NCBI RefSeq assembly: GCF_000423085.1
Contig: NZ_AUHH01000018.1
Span: 17,161 to 81,160, forward strand
Direction of reading: 5' to 3'
Length of the DNA: 64,000 bases
DNA from: Granulicoccus phenolivorans DSM 17626 = NBRC 107789 = JCM 15570
Lineage (GTDB): Bacteria > Actinomycetota > Actinomycetes > Propionibacteriales > Propionibacteriaceae
Made by a program: the position numbers and the translations under genes. The notes beneath the pieces are model-generated. The model made no database searches, had not been told where the DNA came from, and was given only the letters and a program-made list of their open reading frames with translations. This document shows positions 46,562 to 58,251 of the stretch, one piece after another (position 1 is the first letter of the stretch; the number at the start of each line of letters is the position of its first letter).

Positions 46562-47143
46562 ATGGGACCCATGGTCAACCATCCGAACCTCGATGAGCAG
46601 ACTCGCGCCAAGCGCTACCGCAATCTGAAGGTGGCCACCGGCGTCATCGGGATCGGCGTCATCGTGCTCTTCCTGTGGTTGATCCTGTCCGGGCTGGCCG
46701 GTCGTTGGGGTGTTCCCGGCTTCGCCTTCACCAATGACAACGGCTCGCAGTGCCGCAACAACGTCACCGGTTACACGTGTTCGCCGATGACGCTGCGCGA
46801 TATCAAGGCCGCGACCGAGTTCGATCTGCCCGACGAGTCCGTGGTCCGCAGCTCGCTGCTGACCATGCCGAACCACGAGGTCCAGGCCCAGATCCAGTTG
46901 ACCGCCCAGCAGGCCGAAGCGTTCGACCTGCACCATCGACTGCAGCAGGCCTACGGCGATTGCAGTCCGCTGGCGGCCAGCCCGCTCAACTCGATCCCCG
47001 ACCTGACCGATCTGTGCGTACGCACCAACATGGGGGTCACCGTGACCGAGGCGGAGAAGGCGACCACCAAGCTGTGGCGGGTCTCGGTCGCGAACACCCC
47101 CGAGGGCAACGTTCTGGTCGACTTCGACATCCGCAACCGCTGA
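46562..47143 (+). CDS. Single-pass membrane protein, DUF4333/4307-like
   Basis: 193 residues. A basic N terminus (RAKRYRNLK) precedes one membrane helix (~26-46: VATGVIGIGVIVLFLWLI), giving a likely outward C-terminal domain with four Cys (SQCRNN, GYTCSP, YGDCSP, DLCVRT) that could form two disulfides. Starts at 46562 and 46571 are both possible. No enzymatic motif is seen, and the DUF assignment is tentative. A bidirectional terminator follows. Confidence 0.7.
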   Translation: MGPMVNHPNLDEQTRAKRYRNLKVATGVIGIGVIVLFLWLILSGLAGRWGVPGFAFTNDNGSQCRNNVTGYTCSPMTLRDIKAATEFDLPDESVVRSSLLTMPNHEVQAQIQLTAQQAEAFDLHHRLQQAYGDCSPLAASPLNSIPDLTDLCVRTNMGVTVTEAEKATTKLWRVSVANTPEGNVLVDFDIRNR

Positions 47144-47160
47144 GCGGACCGCGAGGACAG

Positions 47161-47196
47161 TTCGGCCCCGCCACCCACTCGGGTGACGGGGCCGAA
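47161..47196. terminator. Bidirectional terminator between the membrane protein gene and ilvC
   Basis: Arms 47161-47176 and 47181-47196 pair over 16 bp with one mismatch around an ACTC loop, between two convergent stops (18 and 21 nt away). Confidence 0.85.
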
Positions 47197-47216
47197 ACGC
47201 TTCAGCACAGGGCCGA

Positions 47217-48248
<1,032 letters not shown>

Positions 48249-48299
48249 GGGTGAAACTCCTTCAGTATGAACGAATGGTGAGGTACGGGTGGTGACGCG

Positions 48300-48845
48300 T
48301 CAGCGTCCGGTTCGAGACTTGTCCGAACGGCCGGAGCGGTCGGTGATGGAGCGAGCGCCCCGCCCCACCGCCACCATGCCGGACTGGACCAGTTCCTTGA
48401 TGCCGTAGGGTTCCAGCATCCGCAGCAGCGCCTCGATCTTGTCGGGGCCGCCGGTTGCCTCGATCGTGATGGCGTCGGTGGACGCGTCGACGGTCTTGGC
48501 ACGGAACAGTTGCACGATCTCCAGCACCTGGGAGCGGATCTCGGCGGTGGCGCGAACCTTGACCAGCAGCAGCTCCCGGCGCACCGAACCGGGGTCGAGT
48601 TCGACGATCTTGATGACCTCGACCAGTTTGTTGAGCTGCTTGGTCAATTGCTCCAGGTTCACCTGGTCCACGTTGGCGACCAGGGTGATCCGGGAGATGT
48701 CTGCGTGTTCGGTGGGTCCCACCGCGAGGGATTCGATGTTGAATCCGCGGCGGGCGAACAGGGCGGCGACCCGGGCGAGGACGCCGGGCTCGTTGAGCAC
48801 CAGCACCGACAGGGTGTGGGTCACGGGAGTGTCGTTCTCGCTCAC
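48300..48845 (-). CDS. ilvN: Acetolactate synthase, small regulatory subunit
   Basis: 181 residues with an N-terminal ACT domain ([33 protein letters not shown]) that binds valine for feedback control, and the C-terminal ALS_ss domain (~90-165). The GTG at 48845 overlaps the ilvB stop (GTGA), giving coupled synthesis of the two subunits. A basic/Ser-rich tail ([14 protein letters not shown]) extends beyond the usual end. Confidence 0.95.
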   Translation of the reverse strand: MSENDTPVTHTLSVLVLNEPGVLARVAALFARRGFNIESLAVGPTEHADISRITLVANVDQVNLEQLTKQLNKLVEVIKIVELDPGSVRRELLLVKVRATAEIRSQVLEIVQLFRAKTVDASTDAITIEATGGPDKIEALLRMLEPYGIKELVQSGMVAVGRGARSITDRSGRSDKSRTGR

Positions 48846-50623
48846 AGGATTTCCTCTTCCCACTGCGGAGCCAGGCCCCGGGCGATCTTGATGTCATCGT
48901 TGCTGGTGCCGGCAGCGACCATCGGCCACACCATCGCGTCCTTGGCCACGACGAACTCGACCACCACCGGACGATCGTTGATCGCCATCGCCTGGTTGAT
49001 CACGTCGTCGACCTCCTCCTTGGACTCCGCGCGCAGCCCGACCGCGCCCATGGCGTCGGCCAGCTTGACGAAGTCCGGGACGCGCCAGGAGTGCAGGTCG
49101 GTGTTGGAGTAGCGCTGGTTGTAGAACAGGCTCTGCCACTGGCGCACCATGCCCAGCACCTCGTTGTTGATCACCGCGATCTTGATCGGGATCTGCTCCA
49201 CGGTGCAGGTGGCCAGCTCCTGGTTGGTCATCTGGAAGCAGCCGTCGCCGTCGATCCCCCAGACCACCGCGTCGGGCCGCCCCATCTTGGCGCCCATCGC
49301 CGCCGGCACGCAGTAGCCCATCGTGCCCAGTCCGCCCGAGTTCAGCCAGTGCCCCGGCTTCGACAGCGGCAGGTAGTGCGCGGCCCACATCTGGTGCTGG
49401 CCCACGCCGGCGGCATAGTACGCATCCGGCCCGGCGATCTCGCCGATGCGTTCGATCACGTACTGCGGGGACAGGGTGCCGTCCTCCGGCTCGTCGTAAC
49501 CGGTCGGATACTTCGAACGCAGCCCCTGCAGGTAGGAGGTCCAGGCGGAGTAGTCGGGCATCGGTTCGTCGTTGAGCACGTCGATCAGGGCGGAGATGAC
49601 CTCCTTGGCGTCCCCGACGATCGGCACATCGGCGATCCGGTTCTTGGAGATCTCGGCCGGATCGATGTCGGCATGGATCACCTTCGCATCGGGGGCGAAG
49701 GAGTCCAGCTTGCCGGTCACCCGGTCATCGAAGCGGGCGCCGATGGTGATCAGCAGGTCGCTGCGCTGCAGCGCACCGACCGCGGCCACGTCGCCGTGCA
49801 TCCCGGGCATGCCCATGTAGAGCTCGTGGCCCTCGTCGATCGCTCCCCGCGCCATCAGCGTGGTCACCGCCGGGATCTTGGTCAGCTGCATCAGCTGCCG
49901 CAGTTCCCAGGCCGCGTTCGCCTTGATCACGCCACCGCCGATGTAGAGGGTGGGTCGTTGCGCGGCGCGGATCAGCTTGGCGGCTTCCTTGATCTGCTTG
50001 GTGTGCGGCTTGGTCACCGGGTGGTACCCGGGCAGGTCGATCTCCTCGGGCCACTGGTAGGTGGTCATCGCCTGCAGTGCGTCCTTGGTGATGTCGACCA
50101 GCACCGGACCGGGCCGACCGGTGCTGGCGATGTGGAAGGCCTCCACGATCGCCCGCGGAATGTCGGCGGCGTGGGTGATCAGGAAGTTGTGCTTGGTGAT
50201 CGGCATGGTGATGCCGCGAATGTCGGCCTCCTGGAAGGCATCGGTACCGATCGCGGCCGACCCGACCTGTCCGGTGATCGCCACGATCGGGACCGAGTCC
50301 ATGTACGCGTCGGCGATCGGGGTGACCAGGTTGGTCGCGCCCGGGCCGGAGGTGGCCATGCACACGCCCACCTTGCCGGTGGCCATCGCGTACCCCTGCG
50401 CGGCGTGACCGGCACCCTGCTCGTGCCGGGTGAGGATGTGGCGTACCGAGGAATCGAACAGCGGGTCGTAGGCCGGGAGGATCGCGCCTCCCGGAATACC
50501 GAAAATAACCTCGACACCGACCTGCTCGAGGGCAGTGACCAAAGCCTGGGAGCCCGTCATCTCCGTGCCTTGCGCGCTCGACGCTGCGTCTGCCGGCGGC
50601 TGTGCCGACTGTGTTTCCACCAT
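48842..50623 (-). CDS. ilvB: Acetolactate synthase, large catalytic subunit
   Basis: 593 residues; ThDP- and FAD-dependent. [23 protein letters not shown] carries the catalytic Glu region further along ([13 protein letters not shown]), and [16 protein letters not shown]...INN is the ThDP-binding motif. It makes acetolactate or acetohydroxybutyrate, the first common step of Val/Leu and Ile synthesis. The ATG at 50623 follows GAGGA by 10 nt; an ATG at 50647 is also in frame. Expression is controlled by the upstream attenuator. Confidence 0.95.
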   Translation of the reverse strand: MVETQSAQPPADAASSAQGTEMTGSQALVTALEQVGVEVIFGIPGGAILPAYDPLFDSSVRHILTRHEQGAGHAAQGYAMATGKVGVCMATSGPGATNLVTPIADAYMDSVPIVAITGQVGSAAIGTDAFQEADIRGITMPITKHNFLITHAADIPRAIVEAFHIASTGRPGPVLVDITKDALQAMTTYQWPEEIDLPGYHPVTKPHTKQIKEAAKLIRAAQRPTLYIGGGVIKANAAWELRQLMQLTKIPAVTTLMARGAIDEGHELYMGMPGMHGDVAAVGALQRSDLLITIGARFDDRVTGKLDSFAPDAKVIHADIDPAEISKNRIADVPIVGDAKEVISALIDVLNDEPMPDYSAWTSYLQGLRSKYPTGYDEPEDGTLSPQYVIERIGEIAGPDAYYAAGVGQHQMWAAHYLPLSKPGHWLNSGGLGTMGYCVPAAMGAKMGRPDAVVWGIDGDGCFQMTNQELATCTVEQIPIKIAVINNEVLGMVRQWQSLFYNQRYSNTDLHSWRVPDFVKLADAMGAVGLRAESKEEVDDVINQAMAINDRPVVVEFVVAKDAMVWPMVAAGTSNDDIKIARGLAPQWEEEIL

Positions 50624-50693
50624 GGTTGTCCAGTCCTCGTGTCTCATCTGTGGTTCGGTTCTCGTGGTTCGTCCGGGGATCGGCCCGGAACAT

Positions 50694-50763
50694 AAAAAAC
50701 CCTCGTTGCCCGGGGGCAGACGAGGGAGCGTGTTGGCTGCGGGGTTACGGCCGCCAACACGCT
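50694..50763 (-). promoter_or_regulatory. ilvBNC transcription attenuator (pause hairpin and terminator)
   Basis: On the minus strand an 11-bp perfect hairpin (50763-50753 with 50737-50727) overlaps the end of the leader peptide gene and is followed by a terminator (50726-50700: CCCTCGT and ACGAGGG arms with an inner TGCCC/GGGCA stem) ending in TTTTTT (50699-50694). Ribosome stalling at the leader's Val/Leu codons should favour an antiterminated fold and so transcription of ilvBNC. Confidence 0.9.
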
Positions 50764-50794
50764 AAAGAACTACGAGAACCAAGTCTTGCTGCAC
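50762..50794 (-). CDS. ilvB leader peptide MQQDLVLVVL
   Basis: An 11-codon frame (GTG to TAG) encodes MQQDLVLVVL; six of the last six residues are Leu or Val (TTG GTT CTC GTA GTT CTT). It sits directly upstream of and overlapping the pause hairpin of the attenuator, 139 nt before ilvB, as expected for a cis-acting sensor of charged tRNA-Leu and tRNA-Val. The predicted transcription start falls on its GTG, so it is probably translated from a leaderless mRNA. Confidence 0.88.
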   Translation of the reverse strand: MQQDLVLVVL

Positions 50795-50800
50795 CCGTTC

Positions 50801-50829
50801 ACCTTGTCCTATCCCTCCGGACCTGTCAA
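50801..50829 (-). promoter_or_regulatory. ilvBNC promoter
   Basis: On the minus strand TTGACA (50829-50824) is followed after exactly 17 nt by CAAGGT (50806-50801), which has the key A and T of an actinobacterial -10. The start point would fall about 7 nt further, at the GTG of the leader peptide. Confidence 0.7.
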
Positions 50830-50857
50830 CTTTGCGGCCCGTGCGCCCCCGCCGCGC

Positions 50858-52696
50858 TCAGTCGATCTCGCGGACCGCACCGAAGGACGCCGGGCGTACC
50901 AGCTTCGCGTACACCTTCAGGGCCTTCGAGACCTCGCGCTGCCGGTTCGCCGGCTTCCAGGGCAGTTCACCCATGGCCTGCCGCCGGCGGGCGAGTTCCT
51001 CGTCGCTCACGTTCAGGTGCAGCTGCCGTTCGTGGATGTCGATCACGATCTCGTCGCCGTCGTGGACCAGACCGATCACGCCGCCACCGGCCGCCTCGGG
51101 CGAGATGTGGCCGACCGAGATGCCCGAGGTGCCGCCGGAGAAGCGGCCGTCGGTGATCAGCGCACAGGCCTTGCCCAGGCCGCGTCCCTTGAGGAAGGAG
51201 GTCGGGTACAGCATCTCCTGCATCCCGGGACCGCCCTTCGGGCCCTCGAAGCGGATGACGACGACGTCGCCCTCCTTGACGGTCTTGTTGAGGATCTTCT
51301 CCACGGCCTCTTCCTGGGAGTCCACGACCACCGCCGGGCCGACGAAGCGGAACAGGCTCTCATCGATGCCGGCGGACTTGATCACCGACCCGTCCAGGGC
51401 CAGGTTGCCGTAGAGGACCGCCAGCCCGCCGTCCTTGGTGTAGGCGTGCTCGAGGTCGCGGATGCAGCCGCCGGCGGCATCGAGGTCGAGGGTGTCCCAG
51501 ACGTTCTCGGTGGAGAACGCCTCGGTGGTGCGTACGCCGCCCGGCGCGGCATGGAACAGCGCCATCGCCTGCTCCGACGCCTTGCCGCCCCGGATGTCCC
51601 ACTCGTCCAGCCAGTCCCGCAGGCCCTCACTGTGCACGGTGTGCACGTCGGACTCCAGCAGGCCGCCGCGATCCAGTTCGCCCAGGATCGCGGGGATGCC
51701 GCCGGCGCGATGGACGTCCTCGACGTGGTAGTCGGGATGGTTCGGGGAGACCTTGCTGAGGCAGGGCACCTTGCGGGAGAGGTCCTCGATGTCGTTGAGG
51801 GTGAAGTCGATCTCGCCCTCGATCGCCGCCGCCAGGGTGTGCAGGATCGTGTTGGTCGACCCGCCCATCGCGATGTCCAGGGCGATCGCGTTGCGGAAGG
51901 CGTTCTTGGTCGCGATGTTGCGCGGCAGGACCGAGTCGTCGCCCTTCTGGTAGTAGCGCTGGCACAGATCGACGATGCGCCGGCCGGCCTCCTGGAACAG
52001 TTCCTTGCGGTAGGCGTGGGTGGCCAGCGTGGTGCCGTTGCCCGGCAGGGACAGGCCCAGCGCCTCGGTGAGGCAGTTCATCGAGTTCGCGGTGAACATC
52101 CCGGAACAGGAGCCACAGGTCGGGCAGGCCGACCGCTCCATGATGTCCAGGCCCTGCTCGCTGATCGAGTCGTCGGCGGTGGCCGACATCGCGGTGATCA
52201 GGTCGGTCGAGCCGTAGGCCTTGCCGTCGACCACCACGGCCTTGCCGGCCTCCATCGGGCCGCCGGAGACGAAGACCACCGGGATGTTCAGCCGCATCGC
52301 GGCCAACAGCATGCCCGGAGTGATCTTGTCGCAGTTGGAGATGCACACCAGGGCGTCGGCGCGGTGGGCGTTGACCATGTACTCCACCGAGTCGGCGATC
52401 AGGTCGCGGCTGGGCAGCGAGTAGAGCATGCCGCCGTGGCCCATCGCGATGCCGTCGTCGACGGCGATGGTGTTGAACTCCTTCGACACCCCGCCGGCCT
52501 CGCGGATCGCCTCGGCGACCACGTCACCGAGGTTCTTCAGGTGGACGTGACCCGGGACGAACTGGGTGTAGGAGTTGGCAATCGCGATGATCGGCTTCCC
52601 GAAGTCGTCGTCGCCCATGCCGGTCGCGCGCCACAGGGCGCGAGCGCCGGCCATATTGCGGCCGTGGGTCGAGAGTCGAGATCGCAGGTCTGGCAT
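50858..52696 (-). CDS. ilvD: Dihydroxy-acid dehydratase
   Basis: 612 residues. Fe-S ligands are in [11 protein letters not shown] and [19 protein letters not shown]; the substrate Ser-containing C-terminal block is [20 protein letters not shown]. It dehydrates dihydroxyisovalerate and dihydroxymethylvalerate to the 2-oxo acids. It lies upstream of ilvBNC on the same strand but is separated from it by the ilvB promoter and attenuator. Copy B of the palindromic repeat is 72 nt upstream of its start. Confidence 0.96.
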   Translation of the reverse strand: MPDLRSRLSTHGRNMAGARALWRATGMGDDDFGKPIIAIANSYTQFVPGHVHLKNLGDVVAEAIREAGGVSKEFNTIAVDDGIAMGHGGMLYSLPSRDLIADSVEYMVNAHRADALVCISNCDKITPGMLLAAMRLNIPVVFVSGGPMEAGKAVVVDGKAYGSTDLITAMSATADDSISEQGLDIMERSACPTCGSCSGMFTANSMNCLTEALGLSLPGNGTTLATHAYRKELFQEAGRRIVDLCQRYYQKGDDSVLPRNIATKNAFRNAIALDIAMGGSTNTILHTLAAAIEGEIDFTLNDIEDLSRKVPCLSKVSPNHPDYHVEDVHRAGGIPAILGELDRGGLLESDVHTVHSEGLRDWLDEWDIRGGKASEQAMALFHAAPGGVRTTEAFSTENVWDTLDLDAAGGCIRDLEHAYTKDGGLAVLYGNLALDGSVIKSAGIDESLFRFVGPAVVVDSQEEAVEKILNKTVKEGDVVVIRFEGPKGGPGMQEMLYPTSFLKGRGLGKACALITDGRFSGGTSGISVGHISPEAAGGGVIGLVHDGDEIVIDIHERQLHLNVSDEELARRRQAMGELPWKPANRQREVSKALKVYAKLVRPASFGAVREID

Positions 52697-52767
52697 AGGA
52701 GCAGCCTAGTCCACCCCGGCAACTTGAGGGCCGGATGACCATCGGGCCGGTTGTGCCGGGCGTCGGG

Positions 52768-52845
52768 TGGGCCGATCCTGCCACCAGTCGCTGCGAACGT
52801 GCCGTTTTCCCCGTTTCCGGGCCGGGTGGTGGCAGGATCGGCCCA
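52768..52845. repeat. Long-armed palindromic repeat, copy B
   Basis: Arms 52768-52786 and 52827-52845 are a perfect 19-bp inverted repeat around a 40-nt loop. The arms equal those of copy A at 28.0 kb, and both loops contain GAACG-nn-CCG followed by a run of four A or T. It lies between the divergent ilvD and ureA genes. The rest of this 256-bp gap holds the GlnR-like site and promoters. Confidence 0.88.
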
Positions 52846-52855
52846 CTCCGGCGAT

Positions 52856-52871
52856 GTAACACGAGCGCAAC
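52856..52871. promoter_or_regulatory. GlnR-like box upstream of ureA
   Basis: GTAAC-ACGAGC-GCAAC matches the actinobacterial GlnR pattern gTnAC-N6-GaAAc at nine of the ten specified positions. It lies 82 nt before ureA, with a possible -10 (TAGGGT, 52904-52909) downstream. Nitrogen limitation would be expected to switch on the urease/urea-uptake genes. Confidence 0.45.
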
Positions 52872-52952
52872 CCGGTCGGCACTCGCCCGGCACATCCGGC
52901 TCCTAGGGTCCGGGGTGACGTTACGGGTCAAGTGATACGAGATCGGAGCACC

Positions 52953-53255
52953 GTGCACCTCACCCCCCGCGAACAGGAGAAGCTGCTGATCGTCGTGGCC
53001 GGCGACCTGGCCCGGCGCCGGCGCGAACGCGGCCTGCTGCTGAATCACCCCGAGGCCGTCGCGCTGATCACCGCCGAGCTGCTCGAGGGCGCGCGCGACG
53101 GCCGCAGCGTGTCCGAACTGATGTCCTACGGGGCCACCATCCTGACCCGGGCCGACGTGATGGAGGGGATCGCGGAGATGATCCCTGCGGTCCAGATCGA
53201 GGCGACCTTCCCCGACGGCACGAAGTTGGTCACCGTGCACGACCCGATCCGCTGA
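52953..53255 (+). CDS. ureA: Urease gamma subunit
   Basis: 100 residues, exactly the family length: [21 protein letters not shown], the conserved [21 protein letters not shown], and [18 protein letters not shown] at the end. It is a structural subunit of the nickel urease (alpha beta gamma)3. GTG start with GGAG 6 nt upstream. First gene of ureABCEFGD. Confidence 0.97.
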   Translation: MHLTPREQEKLLIVVAGDLARRRRERGLLLNHPEAVALITAELLEGARDGRSVSELMSYGATILTRADVMEGIAEMIPAVQIEATFPDGTKLVTVHDPIR

Positions 53256-53283
53256 CCCTGACCCGACCATGGAAGGAACCTCG

Positions 53284-53642
53284 ATGAACTCCACCTCGCT
53301 GCCGGGCCCCGGTGGGTATGTGCTGGCCGACGAGCCGATCCTGATCAACGCCGACCGGGAAACCGTCGAACTCGAGGTCACCAACACCGGCGATCGGCCG
53401 GTCCAGGTCGGCTCGCACTACCACTTCGCCGAGGCGAACTCGGCGCTGCGGTTCGACCGCGCCGCGGCCCGCGGCTTCCGGCTCGATATCCCGGCCGGAA
53501 CCGCGGCCCGCTTCGAACCCGGCGACCGACGCCGGGTCCGCCTGGTCGCGTTGGCCGGGAACCGGGAGGTTCACGGCTTCACCGGGTTGATCAACGGCCG
53601 ACTGGATGACGGGCCGGCACCGGGGACCGGGGAGGAACCCCG

Positions 53643-53646
<4 letters not shown>
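53284..53646 (+). CDS. ureB: Urease beta subunit
   Basis: 120 residues: [37 protein letters not shown] and [17 protein letters not shown] are the UreB core; [17 protein letters not shown] closes it. The C-terminal tail is short and variable. The ATG at 53284 follows AAGGA; an upstream ATG at 53269 is in frame. Its stop overlaps ureC (ATGA). Confidence 0.96.
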
Positions 53647-55355
<1,709 letters not shown>

Positions 55356-55388
55356 ACCCGTTCGTTCTGGACTCGTTCGGAGGACCCG

Positions 55389-55910
55389 ATGACCACCCAT
55401 CCGCACCGGCCGGACCCGGCGGCGATCCGCATCGTCGCCGCCGTGCTCGGCACTACCGCCGATCTTTCCCCCGCTGAGGTGGCCGACTGTCACATTGAGC
55501 GTGTCCGGGTCGCGGCCGAGGATCGGCGCCGGCCGCGGCAGGTCCTGGTCTCCGACCACGGCACCCGGCTGGGGCTGCAACTGCCCCGCGGCACGACCCT
55601 GCACGACGGGGACATCCTGGTCCGCGAGGGAAACATGCTGATCGTGGTGACCTCGGCGGCGGGCTGGGTGCTGGCGATCCGGCCCCGCACGATGCGCGAA
55701 ATGGGTGAGGTCGCCCACGCCCTGGGCAACCGGCACCAACCGGCCCAGTTCGCCGCCCTGCCCAGCGACCCGTCCGGTACCGGGGCGTGCGAACTGGTGA
55801 TGCCCGACGACCACACGATCGCCGCCTATCTGACCGAGCGCGGGGTCCCCTTCGAGCGTGTCGAACGAGCGCTGGCCGAACCCTTCCGGCATGCCGAGCA
55901 CACCCACTGA
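55389..55910 (+). CDS. ureE: Urease accessory protein UreE (nickel carrier)
   Basis: 173 residues with the UreE N-terminal peptide-binding-like domain (RPRQVLVSDHGTRLGLQLPRGTTLHDGDIL) and the C-terminal metal domain. The conserved GNRHQPAQ holds the nickel-binding His at the dimer interface. The C-terminal tail (RHAEHTH) is only modestly His-rich, so little nickel storage is expected. The ureF start lies within its end. Confidence 0.93.
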   Translation: MTTHPHRPDPAAIRIVAAVLGTTADLSPAEVADCHIERVRVAAEDRRRPRQVLVSDHGTRLGLQLPRGTTLHDGDILVREGNMLIVVTSAAGWVLAIRPRTMREMGEVAHALGNRHQPAQFAALPSDPSGTGACELVMPDDHTIAAYLTERGVPFERVERALAEPFRHAEHTH

Positions 55911-56580
55911 ACCGCCGGTCCCGCTGGCGCTGATCCAGCTGATCGACTCCGCCGCGCCGACCGGCGCGTTCAGTCACTCCTTCGGCCTGGAGACCGCGAT
56001 CAGCGACCAGCGGGTCCGCGACGCGGATTCCTGCGGCTGCTGGCTGCGTCGGCTGGTGCACGGCAGCCTGGCCCGCACCGACGCGCTGGCAATCCGCTGT
56101 CTGATGCGGCGTGAGGTGCCGCTGACCGAGCTCGACACACTGCTGCGGGTGAGCACCGCCCCGATCCAGGTACGCCGGGCGCAGACCACGATCGGGCGAC
56201 GGATGCTGACCCTGGCCGACACCTGTTTCCCCACCCCCGGGACCGCCGCGTACGCCGCGGAGGTGGCGGCCGGACGGGCCACCGGGCAGGCCGCCCTGGT
56301 GCTCGCAACCCTGGGCACCGACCTCGGCCTGAGCTGGCCGACGGTGGCCCGGCTGTCGCTGCATTCGACGCTGTCGTCGCTGGTCGGCAATGCCGTCCGC
56401 GCAGTTCCGCTGGGTCAGAACGCCGGGCAGCGCGTTCTGGCCGGCCTGCATCCCGACATCGAGCAGGCCGTGCAGACCGCTGCCACCGCCGGGATCGATG
56501 AGCTCGGCGCCACCGACCCCGCCCTGGAGATCGACCAGATGCGGCACGCGTATCAGTTGACCCGCATGTTCATGTCCTGA
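55891..56580 (+). CDS. ureF: Urease accessory protein UreF
   Basis: 229 residues, all-helical: LALIQLIDSAAPTGAFSHSFGLE is the N-terminal hallmark, with HSTLSSLVGNAVRAVPLGQNAGQ and the C-terminal MRHAYQLTRMFMS tail that contacts UreD. It scaffolds the UreG-UreF-UreD nickel-insertion complex. The ATG at 55891 overlaps ureE by 20 nt; a GTG at 55858 is possible. Confidence 0.94.
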   Translation: MPSTPTEPPVPLALIQLIDSAAPTGAFSHSFGLETAISDQRVRDADSCGCWLRRLVHGSLARTDALAIRCLMRREVPLTELDTLLRVSTAPIQVRRAQTTIGRRMLTLADTCFPTPGTAAYAAEVAAGRATGQAALVLATLGTDLGLSWPTVARLSLHSTLSSLVGNAVRAVPLGQNAGQRVLAGLHPDIEQAVQTAATAGIDELGATDPALEIDQMRHAYQLTRMFMS

Positions 56581-56595
56581 CCGATTGGAGCCACC

Positions 56596-57243
56596 ATGTC
56601 CGAACGTCCCTCCCCCGCCCCCACCGGCCCGGTCCGGATCGGGGTCGGCGGACCCGTCGGCGCGGGCAAGACCCAGTTGATCGAGCGGGTCACCCGCGCC
56701 CTGACGCCGGAGTTCTCGATGGCGGCGGTGACCAACGACATCTACACCACCGAGGACGCCGCCATCCTGGCCCGCACCGGGGTGCTGCCGGTGGATCGGA
56801 TCATCGGGGTGGAGACCGGCGGCTGCCCGCACACCGCGATCCGCGAGGACACCTCGATGAACGAGGCCGCGATCGAGGAGTTGCTGCACCGGCATCCCGA
56901 CCTGGAACTGATCTTCGTCGAATCCGGCGGGGACAACCTGTCGGCCACCTTCAGCCCCGAACTGGTCGACGTCTCGATCTATGTCATCGACGTCGCCCAG
57001 GGCGAGAAGATCCCCCGCAAGGCCGGCCAGGGGATGATCCGCTGCGACCTGTTCGTGATCAACAAGACCGACCTCGCCCCGCACGTCGGCGCGGACCTGG
57101 CCGTGATGCGGGCCGACTCCGAACGCTTCCGCGGGCAGCGGCCGTTCTGCTTCACCAACCTGCGCACCGACGAGGGTCTGCCGGCGGTGCTGGAGTGGAT
57201 CCGGCGCGACGTGCTGATGCTGGACGCCCCCGGCGCGGCATGA
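56596..57243 (+). CDS. ureG: Urease accessory GTPase UreG
   Basis: 215 residues. P-loop [13 protein letters not shown] (residues ~15-27), the metal-binding CPHT near residue 76, [17 protein letters not shown], and [13 protein letters not shown] for guanine. GTP hydrolysis drives nickel delivery to the alpha subunit. The stop overlaps ureD (ATGA). Confidence 0.97.
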   Translation: MSERPSPAPTGPVRIGVGGPVGAGKTQLIERVTRALTPEFSMAAVTNDIYTTEDAAILARTGVLPVDRIIGVETGGCPHTAIREDTSMNEAAIEELLHRHPDLELIFVESGGDNLSATFSPELVDVSIYVIDVAQGEKIPRKAGQGMIRCDLFVINKTDLAPHVGADLAVMRADSERFRGQRPFCFTNLRTDEGLPAVLEWIRRDVLMLDAPGAA

Positions 57244-58055
57244 GCACCCCGACCGGGGAACTGCATCTGGCGCTGGGCGTCCGCGCCGGGCGTACCGTCG
57301 CACACGAGGTCCGGCACCGCGGCGCCCTGCGGGTGCTGCGGCCGCGCCCGGTCCCCCATCCCGGCTGGACCGGGTGGACGATCCTCAACCCCGGCGGCGG
57401 CTACCTGGCCGGTGATCGCTATCGGATCGACCTGGATCTCGGCCCCGGCGCGGCCACCGAGCTGACCGGCCAGTCGGCGACCAAGATCTATCGCTGCCCG
57501 AGCGGGTACGCCCAGCAGCGCACCCACCTGCGCACTGCGCCCGCAGCGGTGCTGGATTGGCGGCCCGAACCGGTGATCGCGTACGCCGGGGCCCGCTACC
57601 ACCAGGAGCTCCGGATCGACTGGGACCCGGATTCGACGGTGCTGCTGGGCGAGGTGCTCACGCCCGGGTGGTCCCCGGACGGGGCCCGGTTCGGTTACCG
57701 CCGGCTGCACCTGCGTACCGAGGTGCGCACCCGACCGGACGACCGGCTGGTCGCGGTGGACAACCTGCGGCTGGCCCCCGCCGAAACCGGATCGGTCCCG
57801 ACCGGGCCGGGCACTCATCTGGCCGGCCTGCTGGTGCTCGATCGCCGGGTCGAGGAGCCGCTGATCGCCGAACTCGCCCGGGCGTACGCCGACGCCCCGG
57901 CCCAGGTCGGGATCTCCGCACTGGAGGTGCCCGGCTTCCTCGTCCGCGTGCTCGGCACCGACACCGCGCAGGTGCGGGCGGTCACCGATGGCATCGCCGA
58001 CCACCTGCGGGAGCGCTGGTTCGGCGCCGGCCCACTGCGCCACCGGCAGTGGTGA
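57240..58055 (+). CDS. ureD: Urease accessory protein UreD
   Basis: 271 residues, beta-rich: [23 protein letters not shown] and [12 protein letters not shown] are the family blocks, and [12 protein letters not shown] lies in the C-terminal half. It forms the tunnel through which nickel enters apo-urease. Placed last in the maturation set, an order typical of Actinomycetota; the urea transporter operon starts 196 nt further on. Confidence 0.93.
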   Translation: MSTPTGELHLALGVRAGRTVAHEVRHRGALRVLRPRPVPHPGWTGWTILNPGGGYLAGDRYRIDLDLGPGAATELTGQSATKIYRCPSGYAQQRTHLRTAPAAVLDWRPEPVIAYAGARYHQELRIDWDPDSTVLLGEVLTPGWSPDGARFGYRRLHLRTEVRTRPDDRLVAVDNLRLAPAETGSVPTGPGTHLAGLLVLDRRVEEPLIAELARAYADAPAQVGISALEVPGFLVRVLGTDTAQVRAVTDGIADHLRERWFGAGPLRHRQW

Positions 58056-58108
58056 CCGGACAACCACGTCCTGTCCCGAGCCCGCCGAATTATCGTCGCT
58101 GTTCCCTT

Positions 58109-58156
58109 GCGTAATACCGCGTAATACGGCGCCACAGGCTGTTACACCGGCGACAT
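58109..58156. promoter_or_regulatory. Putative regulatory region upstream of urtA
   Basis: A tandem 10-bp direct repeat (GCGTAATACC then GCGTAATACG, 58109-58128) is followed by GTTAC-N6-GACAT (58141-58156), a weak GlnR-like pair. It lies 96-143 nt upstream of urtA in the gap after ureD. It suggests urt has its own nitrogen-controlled promoter. Confidence 0.3.
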
Positions 58157-58251
58157 ACCGCACGAATCGCCGCGTAACCCGCGCTGCCTAGCGTCCCGGG
58201 TACCAAGAAGACCCCGCACCTCCCACCCGGGACTTTGCGAAAGGCACTGCC

